Positions 21,967-32,328 of a DNA stretch of 64,000 nt are shown in pieces. The DNA comes from Euphorbia lathyris (Eukaryota; Streptophyta; Magnoliopsida; Malpighiales; Euphorbiaceae). How positions within the stretch are numbered: position 1 is the first letter of the stretch; each line of letters opens with the position of its first letter. The notes under the pieces are model-generated. The model made no database searches. It was not told where the DNA came from and saw only the letters and a list, made by a program, of their open reading frames with translations. The DNA lies in assembly GCF_963576675.1 (NCBI RefSeq), contig NC_088910.1, positions 23,748,531 to 23,812,530 of the forward strand. Reading direction: 5' to 3'. A program made the translations under genes and the position numbers.

Positions 21967-22345
21967 TGATAGGGGTATTGTACCCCTATCTTTTAGCGTG
22001 ATTTACGGGTTGATTTTGGATAAAATAAATAAGTTTAATTATAAAAATAAAGCGTTTTGATAAAATAAAGAAATAAAAATAAAATTCGTACTTTCAGTTA
22101 ATTTTCCGTATTTTTTATTAGTTTAGGAAATAAAAACGTCAAGCTAACTCGGCTCGCAAGATTTGTATTTCAGGTACGAGCAAGGAGCAAAAATCTACTC
22201 AAATACGCGGGGCGTATCATCCCTTACGCGGGGCGTGAAACATGGTGTCAGCAATAATTGCGTTATCCTCAGACGCCATGTGGAATTGACTCAGCATACG
22301 CGGGGCGTATGCCACCCTACGCGAGGCATATGACACATGTCGGAA
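21967..22345 (+). repeat. A1 second LTR, 3'-truncated
   Basis: Starts TGATAGGGG and carries four TACGCGGGGCGTA-type motifs (22204-22330). It breaks off at the word ATGATTG, which it shares with the pol sequence that follows. Confidence 0.85.
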
Positions 22346-23470
22346 ATGATTGAGGATTTCATGGAAGTCTTCATGGACGATTTTTCTGTTTTTGGATCAT
22401 CCTTTGAAATTTGTTTGAACAATCTTGATAAAGTCCTTCAACGTTGCGAGGACACTAATCTCGCTCTAAGTTGGGAAAAGTGTCAGTTTATGGTTCAAGA
22501 TTGTATTGTTTTGGGACACAAGGTGTCTGGGAAAGGAATCGCGGTCGACCCGGCCAAGATTGAAGTAATTGAGAAATTACCCCCTCCAATCAACATTAAA
22601 GGAATCCGGAGTTTTTTAGGTCATGCGGGGTTCTATATATGAGATTTATCAAAGATTTCTCTAAGATAGCAACCCCCTTGACCCAACTCCTTGCCAAGGA
22701 TGCGGAATTTAATTTTTCCTCCGAATGTTTGCTTGCATTTAATACGTTAAAGGAAAAACTAGTTAACGCACCCATCATGGTGAAACCCGATTGGAGTCTT
22801 CCCTTTGAACTTATGTGTGATGCGAGTGACTTGGCTTTAGGTGCTTGTCTGGGCCAGCAGGTGGATAAAATTTTCTGCCCCATTTATTATGCGAGCAAAA
22901 CACTCAATGAGGCCCAGCAAAATTATTCCATTACGGAAAAGGAGATGCTTGCTGTAGTCTTTGCTTTCGATAAGTTTAGATCATATCTCGTATTATCCAA
23001 AATTGTCGTATACACTGACCACGCAGCTCTCAAGTACCTAATGACTAAGCAGGATGCCAAGCCACGATTGATACGGTGGATTCTACTCCTACAAGAATTT
23101 GATATCGAAATTCGGGATAAGAAAGGAGTAGAGAATGTTGTAGCCGACCATCTTTCCCGGTTACAAAGCGAGCAAGCCACATCTCCGGAAGATGTGGAGA
23201 TCAAAGAAACCTTTCCCGATGAAACTCTCTATGCGGTAACACCTTTACCTTGGTATGCCGATATGACAAACTACAAAGCCGGTAATATTCTTCCCCCGCA
23301 TCTTACTTACGAGCAGCGTAGGAAATTCTTTCACGACGCTAAGAACTATTTTTGGGAAGAACCCTACTTGTTTAAATCTTGTGCTGATAATGTCATTCGT
23401 AGGTGTATACCGGAAGATGAGGTAAATCATGTGTTGCATATGTGTCACACCCAAGAGCCGGGGGGGCCAC
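22346..23470 (+). pseudogene. pol: Athila pol, RT palm through integrase zinc finger (A2, first part)
   Basis: Starts within reverse transcriptase at the catalytic motif (VFMDDFSVFG). It passes GHKVSGKGI and [18 protein letters not shown], where a small shift near 22640 changes frame. RNase H follows ([47 protein letters not shown]), then the spacer and the His residues of the integrase zinc-binding region ([10 protein letters not shown]). The frame is cut by element B at 23470. Upstream RT and protease are absent, so it is not functional. Confidence 0.92.
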
Positions 23471-23965
23471 TGATAGGGGTCAAAAACCCCTATCTTTGGG
23501 TACGGTTTTAGGACGGGTTTTAGCATTATTTAGTTAATAAGCGAGCATTTTTCGCATTTAAATGCTTTTGCGTGAGTTAGTTAGGAATTGGAAACGTTTT
23601 ATTTATTTTTCGTTGTTTAGGCTCGTTTTATGACCAATCTAGGCAATTACGGCCAAAATAGCATGCATAGTATAATTCCGTTATCTTTTGAAGCTAATTG
23701 GTCCGTCAAAAGTCGCACCAAACGAAGCGTTTGCTCAAAATAAGCGATTGACGGATCAATTTAGCTTTTGGACTAATGTTATCTGGAGTTTCTGTACGTG
23801 CGCAGGTGTAAGTTCGGGCGAAAAAGGACATCGACGACATTCGGCAAGCATCGAGAACATGCCGGGCGAAAACGCTCGACGAGCGGGCATCCGTGGGCCA
23901 TTTCTGCTCGCCGAGCAGGAGCCTGCTCGCCGAGCAGCTCGCCCTGCTCGCCGAGCAGGCCTGCG

Positions 23966-23990
23966 GGAATTGGTCAAAAAGACCAATTCC
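23966..23990 (+). other. perfect hairpin in B LTR U3
   Basis: Arms GGAATTGGTC and GACCAATTCC with a five-base A loop. Conserved in C (4380-4404), S (60006-60030) and the B 3' LTR (45888-45912), always between the GC palindromes and the TATA box. Confidence 0.85.
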
Positions 23991-24075
23991 GCCCCCACAA
24001 AGCCACGATGGACCCCACGACTTCCTACATCAATAAGGACACGAAAATAGGTCAAAAAGAGGGCCGAGCCACGCC

Positions 24076-24083
24076 TATAAATA
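24076..24083 (+). promoter_or_regulatory. TATA box of B 5' LTR
   Basis: TATAAATA about 85 bp downstream of the hairpin; the same box is at 45998-46005 in the 3' LTR. Confidence 0.75.
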
Positions 24084-25048
24084 GAGTTTTTCCAATGTAA
24101 ATTAGATATCTTTCAATTTTGTAAATTATCTTAGCTTTCCCCTTGTAATTCCTCTCCATCTCCTCCATCTTCTTCGACTTCCATTGAAGCTCCTTCAAAG
24201 CTTTTTCTCGAGGAATTATCAAGGTCCGTCCTTAAGATTAAGTCGCCGGCTGCAGAGTAAACAGGTTCCCTGAAAGGGATTTTTGTATCTCCTTTTATCT
24301 TTCCTTGTTTGTACTCTTTGATACAGTTGCCGAACTTGACTTATTGTATCTTGTGACATTTATCTTCGCCTTTAATAATAATTTAGCTCTTGTTTTGTTC
24401 TATGATTATTTGTCTAATCTCTGTCTTACGCTTTATTCAATTGGTTTAACTCATTCAAAAGCCCCAAAATCTAGTAGGCACATATTGCGAGCTGAATCTG
24501 ACCTAGTCAGAGCCTAGGAGATTGACGACCTCTTAGTTGATTAAGCGCCAATTTACTGAGCCTTAGACCTAGTTTCGGCCTTAGGGAATCATGCGCTAGG
24601 AACTTCAGGAGGGTAAGTAGGGTTAATCGCTTTGAATACAAGTGACTCAGATTAGGTTTTTATTCAATAGACTTAATAATCTATCTTCATTATTATCGTT
24701 CATACCATGTTCCTTCGGATAATTGCATTAGTGAAAGATCAATTAGGAGTAGTTTAACTTAATTAGGGGTAGAGTAACTTAATTAGGCATAGAATAACTT
24801 AGTTAGAATCGGATAACTTAGCTAGGATTAGCATAATTCAACCTAGGAGTAGAATAACTTAAGCAAAACCAACTCAAAACCCCCTAAGCCTAGATAACAT
24901 CCGAGACCGAGTAGCTCGATACTTGCAGGAATAAATCCTGTGGACGATAACCTGGACTTTCCATAAATTTATTACTTGATAACGACGGGGTACACTTATC
25001 CCTTAGTGAGTTCTCATCTCTAACTTAGGTGAGGGCGCATCAAGTTTT

Positions 25049-25065
25049 TGGCGCCGTTGCCAGGG
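25049..25065 (+). other. tRNA-Asp primer-binding site of element B
   Basis: TGGCGCCGTTGCCAGGG, six bases after the LTR. It is complementary to the plant tRNA-Asp 3' end except for one A in place of G. Confidence 0.9.
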
Positions 25066-25261
25066 ATTTATTTCTTCTGCAATATCGAACCAAAGGTCGA
25101 TTTGTTAGTTTAGGCATTCCTTTGTGAATATCTTTGTTTATATCGTCTATACTTGTTGATATATGATTTCTTTATACTTTTCTATACTTGTTCATATCTG
25201 TATACTGTTACTTATCAACTTTTGTGCTAGAACTTCACTTTTTCTCAGCATTCTCTGATCA

Positions 25262-25661
25262 ATGAATTGGCAAGAAAAAGTCGAGTGGCAAGCTCAAAAG
25301 TTTACTATCCCATCAAGACAATACATTCATGCCTTGGAGAATGAGGCTCCCAATCCCTCCATGGCCGACTTAAATGAGAAAATGGATATCTTGATGGCGA
25401 AACTGAGCCTCAACACCAATGAAAGTGTAAGTTTTATGGGTGATCACCAAAGGTATAATTCTAACCCCAATTCTTACAGCTTTTATGGTAGTGATTGGAG
25501 GAGACCTCAACACTCAAATTTGTCCTACGGGAACCCTAACATATTGAGGCCTCCAAATAGGTTTGTTAATGAGCACAGGGAAAACGGATTGGGAATGTTT
25601 CCTTACGAACAAGCAAGCCAAGTTCCTCCACAACCCTCTAGCTCACGAGATGAGGTGCTGT
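25262..25661 (+). pseudogene. gag: Athila gag remnant, first part (element B)
   Basis: Open frame from MNWQEKVEWQAQKF to SSSRDEVLL, where element E cuts in. It aligns with the middle of D gag (NEKMDILMAKLSLN against NKKLDSLIAQLSLN; Asn/Tyr/Ser-rich stretch; RENGLG). The capsid-like gag domain that should precede it and the zinc knuckle found in D are missing, so gag was internally deleted before E arrived. Leader sequence 25066-25261 has no other frame. Confidence 0.8.
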
Positions 25662-26226
25662 TGTTAGACGAGGTGCCGCGGCCTAATCTCCCGGGCGGAC
25701 CGGGGGGTGGACAACCTCATGGCGACGTAAGCGGTGATTGGCGCCGAAAGCAACCAATCGTGGAATCAAGCTGCTCGGCAGGACCGGAGCTCGGAGATAT
25801 GGAAGAGTCGCCACCCACGAATGGGAAAATGAACACCGATCCCTTGCGGGAGACCGGTGTGGGTTCGGAAAACTTAGGTACGAGCCGAGAAGGCTAGCTC
25901 CTTTCCGGAGAAAGGCTACTAGGCACCCCGACATCGCCCGCTTATGAACCACCGGCCTCCTACTCAGCATGTTAGGCGATAACGGACTAATCGTATACTT
26001 CTTTAAGTTTAAAATTCATTTGAAACCCTTTTCTTTCTCTTTTTAGAAACCGTTTTGAGCATATGATATTGAAAAGCCACATCAGTAAAGAATCACCCAT
26101 TTATGTTTATACATACACAGAGAGGGGGGAAGAAAGAAGTGATTTATTTACAACCGTATTAAACGTTATGTTGTGTGTTTATTCTACTCTAACTTATTTC
26201 CCCAAAGCGGATTTATTTACATGGTT

Positions 26227-26487
26227 CGCACCTTAATCGCCGTTGGAACGATTGGGGTGCGTTTTAAAACCCCGTTTGATGAAGTTTACCCGAATCGCCG
26301 TTGGAACGACTCGAGTATTTGAAAACGTTTGAGATGAAAACCTTTTAATGAGAAAACATGGTTAAACATACAAGTCAATTTTATTTTGTACAAATTCTTT
26401 AAGAAAATGATTCAAAAATTCTATTATTCATGAAGAAAACGATTTTATTTACAATGTTCGCTTAATCCGTCGTTGGAACGGACTAAG
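26227..26487. repeat. three hairpins sharing the loop YCGTTGGAA (E 3' LTR)
   Basis: At 26227-26261 arms CGCACC plus AATCG pair with CGATT plus GGTGCG. At 26287-26317 arms TACCCGAATCG and CGACTCGAGTA pair at 9 of 11. At 26461-26487 arms CTTAATCCG and CGGACTAAG pair at 8 of 9. The loop word CGTTGGAA is constant while the stems differ. The same set is at 40807-41067. Confidence 0.75.
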
Positions 26488-26579
26488 GTTTTAAAACGTG
26501 GTGTTTTGAGAAACGATTTGAAATGTTAACAAGAATGACTCTATTTATTTACATTAGAAATCTAAAAAACTCATTAATT

Positions 26580-27260
26580 TAAATAGTTCAATTGAAAACT
26601 CTCTTTTTGTGATTTATTTTCCCCTTTTTATTTAATGTACTCTTTACCCATTGTAATTACAATAATAACCACATTTAAGCCCAAAATTAATTTTTCAAAG
26701 TGAAGCCCATTAGAAACATGGACTCATACATGGCCAAAAGAGATAAAGAAAATAATATAGATATATATTTACACATTTTAGCCCAAAAGACATAAAATAA
26801 GAGTAAAAGAAAGTATACTATCTAATACATATATAAGAAAGAGTAATGAAAATAACATATTTATACTTTAAATATATGAAAATAGTAGATGAAATTCATA
26901 AATAAGAAAATAGCATTTATCACTCAAAATAACTCTATTTATCAATAATTAACATAACCCAAATATACTCCGAAACTATATATATATACATAACAAATAT
27001 AATCTTAATGTCAAAAAGACTATATGTTTATCCCCTAATATCTACTAATTGTCTCACAAAATACCCAAGTAAATAACGTTTAAAATAGATTTTAATGTGA
27101 CTTAAACAAATAATAATAAAAAAGGAGAAAATAATACATACATATATAAAAATAAAATGGAACACCACTCTTCTAAAATAATTATATATATTAAAATTCT
27201 AAAACAATTTGAAAATCATATATTACATAATTATATATATATATATATATACTAAGGATT
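26580..27260. other. AT-rich block in E LTR
   Basis: Long AT-rich stretch with (TA)n near 27233-27251, no genes. The counterpart at 41160-41830 has a shorter (TA)n run. Confidence 0.8.
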
Positions 27261-27317
27261 AAAAGTCTAAAAGTTAAGAAAAGGGGACCGAAATGGCATT
27301 TTTTACATTTTGGCAGA

Positions 27318-27344
27318 TTTACCGACGAAAAATCCGTCGGTAAA
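27318..27344. other. TTTACCGACGGA palindrome in E LTR
   Basis: Arms TTTACCGACG and CGTCGGTAAA around an A-rich centre. The other LTR copy (41893-41919) is a perfect 12-bp arm palindrome with an AAA loop; this copy has one G-to-A change. Confidence 0.8.
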
Positions 27345-28027
27345 CAGCCTTTAGTGACAGAATTGGCAAATTACAGCAGCACTCCAACATTTTCCAGATT
27401 TGTTCAAAAGCATTAAATTAAATCTAATTCAATCGTTTTGGACTTCCGAATTACCAAAGATGGATCATAGTCGAAAACGGAAGTTCCTAAAACGATGTTT
27501 TTGTTTTAAAACGTTATTTGGAAACCTCTTTCAAATAAAAAAACTTATGATTACAACATTTTCGATACCCGAACTACCTTTTTATCGGATCACGGTTCGT
27601 ATTGGGATATCCAAAACGATGTTTTTATTTTAAAACAAAACCGAATTTTATTTAACACGAAACGAAAATTAAATAAATACGCTAACTAAATAAAACGTGA
27701 CAAAATAAATAAATGATTAAAGGAATAAAAACTATAGCAAAAAAAATAAATAGAAGGAGAGAAATAAATTAAATAAAATAAAGAGTCTAGTCCTCGGATA
27801 ATACCTTTGATTCGGTATCTGACAGTCGAAGCCGATTGATTCCACGAACTGCGAGCTCCCGATTTTAATAAAAATTTAGTAAAAAATTGAACTTAGGAAA
27901 TTTGGAATTTTTGAGAAAAAAAAAATATTTTTCTCAAAAAAATCCACTCTCTCTCTCTCTAAAAATGTTTAGAGTGAGAAAGTTTTTCCCCCAAAAAGGG
28001 CCCCCTCTTTACCTTGGGATCTGTGCC

Positions 28028-28035
28028 CTTATATA
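28028..28035 (-). promoter_or_regulatory. TATA box of E 3' LTR
   Basis: Minus-strand TATATAAG; counterpart at 42602-42609. The palindrome array lies 20-220 bp upstream on that strand. Confidence 0.65.
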
Positions 28036-28053
28036 GGGAAACGGATCCCGGAA

Positions 28054-28245
28054 CAATGGGCGACGCCCAAAAAAATTTGGGCGTCGCCCATTGTGGTTGG
28101 GCGGCCGCCCAACCTAGTGTTGGGCTACCGCCCAACCTTGTTGGGCGATCGCCCAACGCGAGGTTGGGCGCCCGTGCCCAACCCTCGTCGGGCGTCCGCC
28201 CGACGCGTTGGGCGTTCGCCCGACGTGGTTGGGTGCCCGCCCGAC
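28054..28245. repeat. TTGGGCG...CGCCCAA palindrome array (E 3' LTR)
   Basis: Begins with a palindrome with 18-bp arms (CAATGGGCGACGCCCAAA) and continues with seven ~18-bp palindromes such as GTTGGGCGGCCGCCCAAC and GTTGGGCGATCGCCCAAC. Centres vary, and one unit has a paired change (GTCGGGCG with CGCCCGAC). Open frames across this GC-rich stretch are by-products. Confidence 0.9.
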
Positions 28246-28661
28246 GACCCTCGGGGTGTGCCCCGCGCCGTCGGACGCGTGCACACCGTGGCCGCCGATC
28301 GCGCGTTCCGCGCAGCCAGACGCTCGCACGTCGCGGCCGCCGAACGCGCGCCTCGCGCTGCCAGGCACGTGTGCTCAACGGCCCACGAGGGCACGCACCG
28401 CCAGCGGTCCCAGGCATTGCTCGGACGTCGAGAGCGTGCCACTCGCGGTGCGTCCGACGGACGCCGCGCGCACGTCTCGAGCCGTCAAGCGGGCGTTCGA
28501 TCATCGTCGTCCGCGTGCGGGATGCCGTTGCGTGCCCGCACCGTGCCGTTAATTTTCCTCCGCTTATTATTCTTTATATATTTTTCAAAACTTCCGGAAT
28601 CAATCGCTTCGACCGTCTTATTTCAGGTTTTCGTCACAGGTCCTCCGACTCGGTGTCTACA

Positions 28662-28680
28662 GTTGCCCCTATTTTTCTAT
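28662..28680 (-). other. polypurine tract of element E
   Basis: Minus-strand AGAAAAATAGGGGCAAC directly precedes TGTAGACACC of the 3' LTR, the usual arrangement in Tat/Ogre elements. Confidence 0.8.
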
Positions 28681-28849
28681 TTTGACAGTGATGTGTGTGG
28701 TTCGAAAACGTTTTTTTGCTAACATAACACATGCAATGTAAAACATATAAAAGTAAAAGACACGTAATGAGTAGGAGGAAACATACCTGACCTTTGCGCT
28801 GCACGCTCCGGCGTTGCTCTCTGACTGCATCAGACTCTGCTTCGGGCTG

Positions 28850-29455
28850 CACCCTAGTTCACGACCGCGGGGATAATGGCTAAATAGCTACCCTAGTTTA
28901 CGATCGCGGGGATAATGGCTAAACAGCTACCCTATTTCAATATTGCGGGGATAATGGCTAAATAACTACCCTGATTTACGACTGCGGGGATAATGGCTAA
29001 ATAGCTACCCTATTTCAAGATTGCGGGGATAATGGCTAAACAGCTACCCTATTTCAAGATTGCGGGGATAATGGCTAAACAGCTACCCTATTTCAAGATT
29101 GCGGGGATAATGGCTAAACAGCTACCCTATTTCAAGATTGCGGGGATAATGGCCAAAAAGCTACCCTATTTCAAGATTGCGGGGATAATGGCTAAACAGC
29201 TACCCTATTTCAAGATCGCGAGGATAATGGCTAAACAGCTACCCTGATTTACGACTGTGGGGATAATGGCTAAACAGCTACCCTATTTCAAGATTGTGGG
29301 GATAATGGCTAAACAGCTACCCCCATTTCAAGATTGCGGGGATAATGGCTAAACAGCTACCCTATTTCAAGATTGCGGGGATAATGGCTAAACAGCTACC
29401 CCATTTCAAGATCGCGGGGATAATGGCTAAACAGCTACCCTAGTCTACGATCTTA
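28850..29455. repeat. 39-bp tandem repeat array 1 (element E)
   Basis: About 15 units with core GGGGATAATGGCTAAACAGC, exact 39-bp period. Because 39 is divisible by three, reading frames stay open and give spurious 13-residue repeat peptides. Confidence 0.95.
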
Positions 29456-30050
29456 GGTAAATATGGCTCAAAAGCAACTCCGGTCTGCGACCATGAGTCA
29501 GATGGCTCAAAAGCAACTCCGATTTGCGACCGTGAGTCAGATGGCTCAAAAGCAACTCCGGTCTGCGACCGTGAGTCAGATGGCTCAAAAGCAACTCCGG
29601 TCTGCGACCGTGAGTCAGATGGCTCAAAAGCAACTCCGGTCTGCGACCGTGAGTCAGATGGCTCAAAAGCAACTCCGGTCTGCGACCGTGAGTCAGATGG
29701 CTCAAAAGCAACTCCGGTCTGCGACCGTGAGTCAGATGGCTCAAAAGCAACTCCGGTCTGCGACCGTGAGTCAAATGGCTCAAAAGCAACTCCGGTCTGC
29801 GACCGCGAGTCAGATGGCTCAAAAGCAACTCCGGTCTGCGACCGTGAGTCAGATGGCTCAAAAGCAACTCCGGTCTGCGACCGTGAGTCAAATGGCTCAA
29901 AAGCAACTCCGGTCTGCGACCGCGAGTCAGATGGCTCAAAAGCAACTCCGATCTGCGACCGCGAGTCAGGTGGCTCAAAAGCAACTCCGGTCTGCGACCG
30001 TGAGTTAAAATGGCTCAAAAGCAACCCTGGTCTCTAAATCGACCGCAGGT
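29456..30050. repeat. 39-bp tandem repeat array 2 (element E)
   Basis: About 15 units with core ATGGCTCAAAAGCAACTCCG, again exactly 39 bp. It starts where array 1 ends, with a hybrid unit near 29440-29470. It is open in several frames on both strands for the same arithmetical reason. Confidence 0.95.
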
Positions 30051-30449
30051 GTGTAGTGATGTATATAGATGGATGAATGTAGCCTAGTCTATGGATGCAT
30101 GTAAACACCTATGTGTGTGTGTAGGCGACTGTGCGTGTGTTTGAATGTGCATAAGTGTGGCTTATGTGTTTTGCTTTATGCGGATGTATGGACATGTGTG
30201 TATGCGAACTATGTACATGTGGATGAAGTGCTCGGATGGATTCCCTTTTCATAGGCTTGGAGGATTTTTGTAGCTTCAGATCGAGAAATGATGTTTCGGG
30301 CCGTCCCCAAGGAGTGCGAGGATGAGGGCGAGGTTAAGTTTGAAACCAAGGGTTGTAAGGATAAGGATTTGGTCTTGATGAGCTCGTGTCAAAGGGGCTC
30401 TCGCTTTTAACCAGAGTTTGACGTATTCATTTTTTCCCTAATTTTTGCC

Positions 30450-30618
30450 TGAGCTGCCCTTTTCGGGTTTTCAACTCAACGGGATCTCTCCGATGTTCTC
30501 TATCTCTCCTTTTGCATGAACTGCCCCTAGGGGTTTTCAATTCATCTTTTCTATATCTCACTGATTTTCTCTATCTCTCCTTTTGCTTGGATCGCCTCTT
30601 TGGAGGTTTTCAATCCAA
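30450..30618. repeat. hairpin cluster 1: core GCC...GG-TTTTCA with variable stems
   Basis: Three modules at 30450-30478, 30516-30545 and 30587-30618. Outer arms pair as TGAG/CTCA, ATGAA/TTCAT and TTGGA/TCCAA. Each holds an inner GC stem (GCCC/GGGC-like) followed by TTTTCA. Confidence 0.8.
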
Positions 30619-31201
30619 CCTTTTTGTTCAATTTTTCTTCTCTTTTTCTTTCTTTCTTGATTGTGAATGATACCGGATAGCATAGGGGGTTTATATTCAC
30701 GGGCCATTTCTATGCTAATCATTTGATGATGAGTTCATGCCCGATGCCTTCGTTAATGGAGAAGCTTCCGGAGTGAGATGGATGTTGATCTGATTGTAGG
30801 GCCGTGCCCCCGATTAAAGTTACCGTCTTGGTGTAGGTTAGAAGTTGATGCGGGCGTATGCCCCTGCCAACTCGAGGTGAGATTTCGTGTGCGCCAAACT
30901 AGGGATACTGCCGTTGGGAGTAGCTATGGAGGAGAGACGCTTCGGTCGAAGTTTGACCCTTGAGAGGACCACATAGGAGCAGAGGAACCAGACTTCATGG
31001 AGCATGAGAGAGAGGAATAGTCTTTTTTTTTCTTTTTTATAGATTTTGGATCGGTTTATGGGTGTTGGGGTGATTTCAGTTGAGATGGGGTGCCTATTGA
31101 TGCGGGTGTTTTTATGGCAAATGCAACCGTCTAGCTTAAGTAAAGCACTTGGCAAACATACATTGAGTTGATTACTGCTCAGTTTATTAACCACTGTCAC
31201 C

Positions 31202-31351
31202 GAAGTATGCCCTTTCGGGTTTTCACACTTCAGTTATTTTAACTCTCTCCTTCTATCCCCGGAATTTTCAAATAAGCGCCCCACGGGGTTTTCACTTATT
31301 GGGGTGTCCCTTATTGTTGCATAGGCCGTCCTTTGCGGATTTTCAACCTAT
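31202..31351. repeat. hairpin cluster 2: same core, other stems
   Basis: Three modules at 31202-31231, 31271-31300 and 31321-31351. Outer arms pair as GAAGT/ACTTC, AATAAG/CTTATT and ATAGG/CCTAT around the same inner stem and TTTTCA word. Confidence 0.8.
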
Positions 31352-32328
31352 CGGGATTTTCTTTCTTTCTTTTTATTTTTATTTTTATGAGAAGGATTCC
31401 TCGGTTCCCTCGAGATTGATTAAAGTTCTGAACTTTGTTGCCGCCTTCGGCTTCCCTTGACTACGCATTTGATCTTTCTTCGTTACAGTGAGCTTTTCTC
31501 GTACATTTGATTACACATTTGTTGGACAATGTCAACCGTTCTTGCCACCTTGACGCCTCTTGGTTGATCACGTCAGCTTTTGATTTATTTTCTTTTACTT
31601 CCGATTGACTTGACTTTGCCCCAGGGCCTTTTTAGCATCATTTTTTTTCTTCTTCCTTTGTTTAACTTTGAGTCATCATAGGTCTAACCCTTTCGTTGAT
31701 CCTGGAACTAAATACTTTATCGCTGATAGGTTAGTTGCACCCGCCTCGTTCTAAATGGCGCACTCCTGTACTTGTGTCCCCCCTTGGGGGGAGAAATCTT
31801 TGTCGGTGCCTCAGTGTAAGTATGGCTCTGAGGGCTTGTTGCTTGCTCCATATTTTCTTTTCTTTTTCTCTCTTTTGGACTTTGTTGATTGTCGCTCAAT
31901 CTTCTTCTTGGCAAAAGCCGGTGAGAACCCTTCGTTTTATGGATCTACGTCCGACTTATCATTATAGAGTCAGGGAATCGCTTCTCATGATTTATTTTGC
32001 TTTTTTTTTTATTCTCTTAATTTTCTCTCTTCAGTGGTTAAGTACTGAGCAATAAGTATATTCTAGAGCTTATGTTCGTGCCATGATAGAAGCGGGAATA
32101 TCTCAATTAAGTGGATATCAAATGTAAGTACGTATGTTTAGGATAAACTTGCGGAAACGAAATTTCATTGAATTCAAAAGGAGGTTAATAACATCTTGTG
32201 GAATAGAAGATAAAATAAAAGACAAGGATAAAGACTACAAGTGCAATCCTCTCTCTCATACTACTTCAGGAAGCTTCAAGTTCTCCTGCTTCATAAGCGT
32301 CCTCAATCTAGAGAACCTCTTCTTTCGT

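Larger units (their letters stand above)
18996..22345 (+). mobile_element. element A1: Athila deletion derivative (LTR-UTR-LTR)
   Basis: A 5'-truncated LTR (to 20566) and the first 11 bases of a primer-binding site are fused directly to the 3' untranslated region (20584-21966) and a second, 3'-truncated LTR (21967-22345). All coding sequence is missing. Its UTR is nearly identical to 48600-49975, so the loss is recent in family terms. Both ends are broken, so no target duplication can be tested. Confidence 0.85.
23471..25042 (+). repeat. element B 5' LTR
   Basis: 1572 bp, TGATAGGGG...GGGCGCATCA. Holds the CTGCTCG-type palindromes (about 23900-23960), a perfect hairpin (23966-23990) and a TATA box. 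Confidence 0.95.
25662..28661 (-). repeat. element E 3' LTR
   Basis: 3000 bp, almost identical to 40242-43248. Order on the plus strand: conserved end block with GC-content near normal, three loop-conserved hairpins (26227-26487), a very AT-rich block (26580-27260), a TTTACCGACGGA palindrome (27318-27344), TATA box and GC palindrome array (28028-28245). Confidence 0.95.
30051..32328. other. non-coding interior of element E with six covarying hairpins
   Basis: No protein frame is supported. A GT-rich stretch (30050-30230) follows the arrays. Six small hairpins occur in two clusters, 30450-30618 and 31202-31351. This is where pol would be expected in an autonomous element, and none is seen. 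Confidence 0.75.

Noticed and set aside
28014..28722. Overlapping GC-rich frames on both strands of the E LTR (also 42603-43341)
   Set aside because: They arise from GC-rich palindromes with few stop codons, in an LTR, and overlap each other in many frames.
29032..30024. Long repetitive open frames on both strands encoding 13-residue repeats
   Set aside because: The DNA period is 39 bp, divisible by three, so a stop-free unit stays open in several frames and strands at once. No start, neighbour or composition supports a protein.
28850..30050. CRISPR-like array
   Set aside because: Units are contiguous tandem copies with no unique spacers, in a plant retrotransposon.
31735..32055. Plus-strand frame with a hydrophobic stretch (LLHIFFSFSLFWTLLIV)
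   Set aside because: Antisense to element E, in a T-rich stretch, with no homologue or start context that I recognise.
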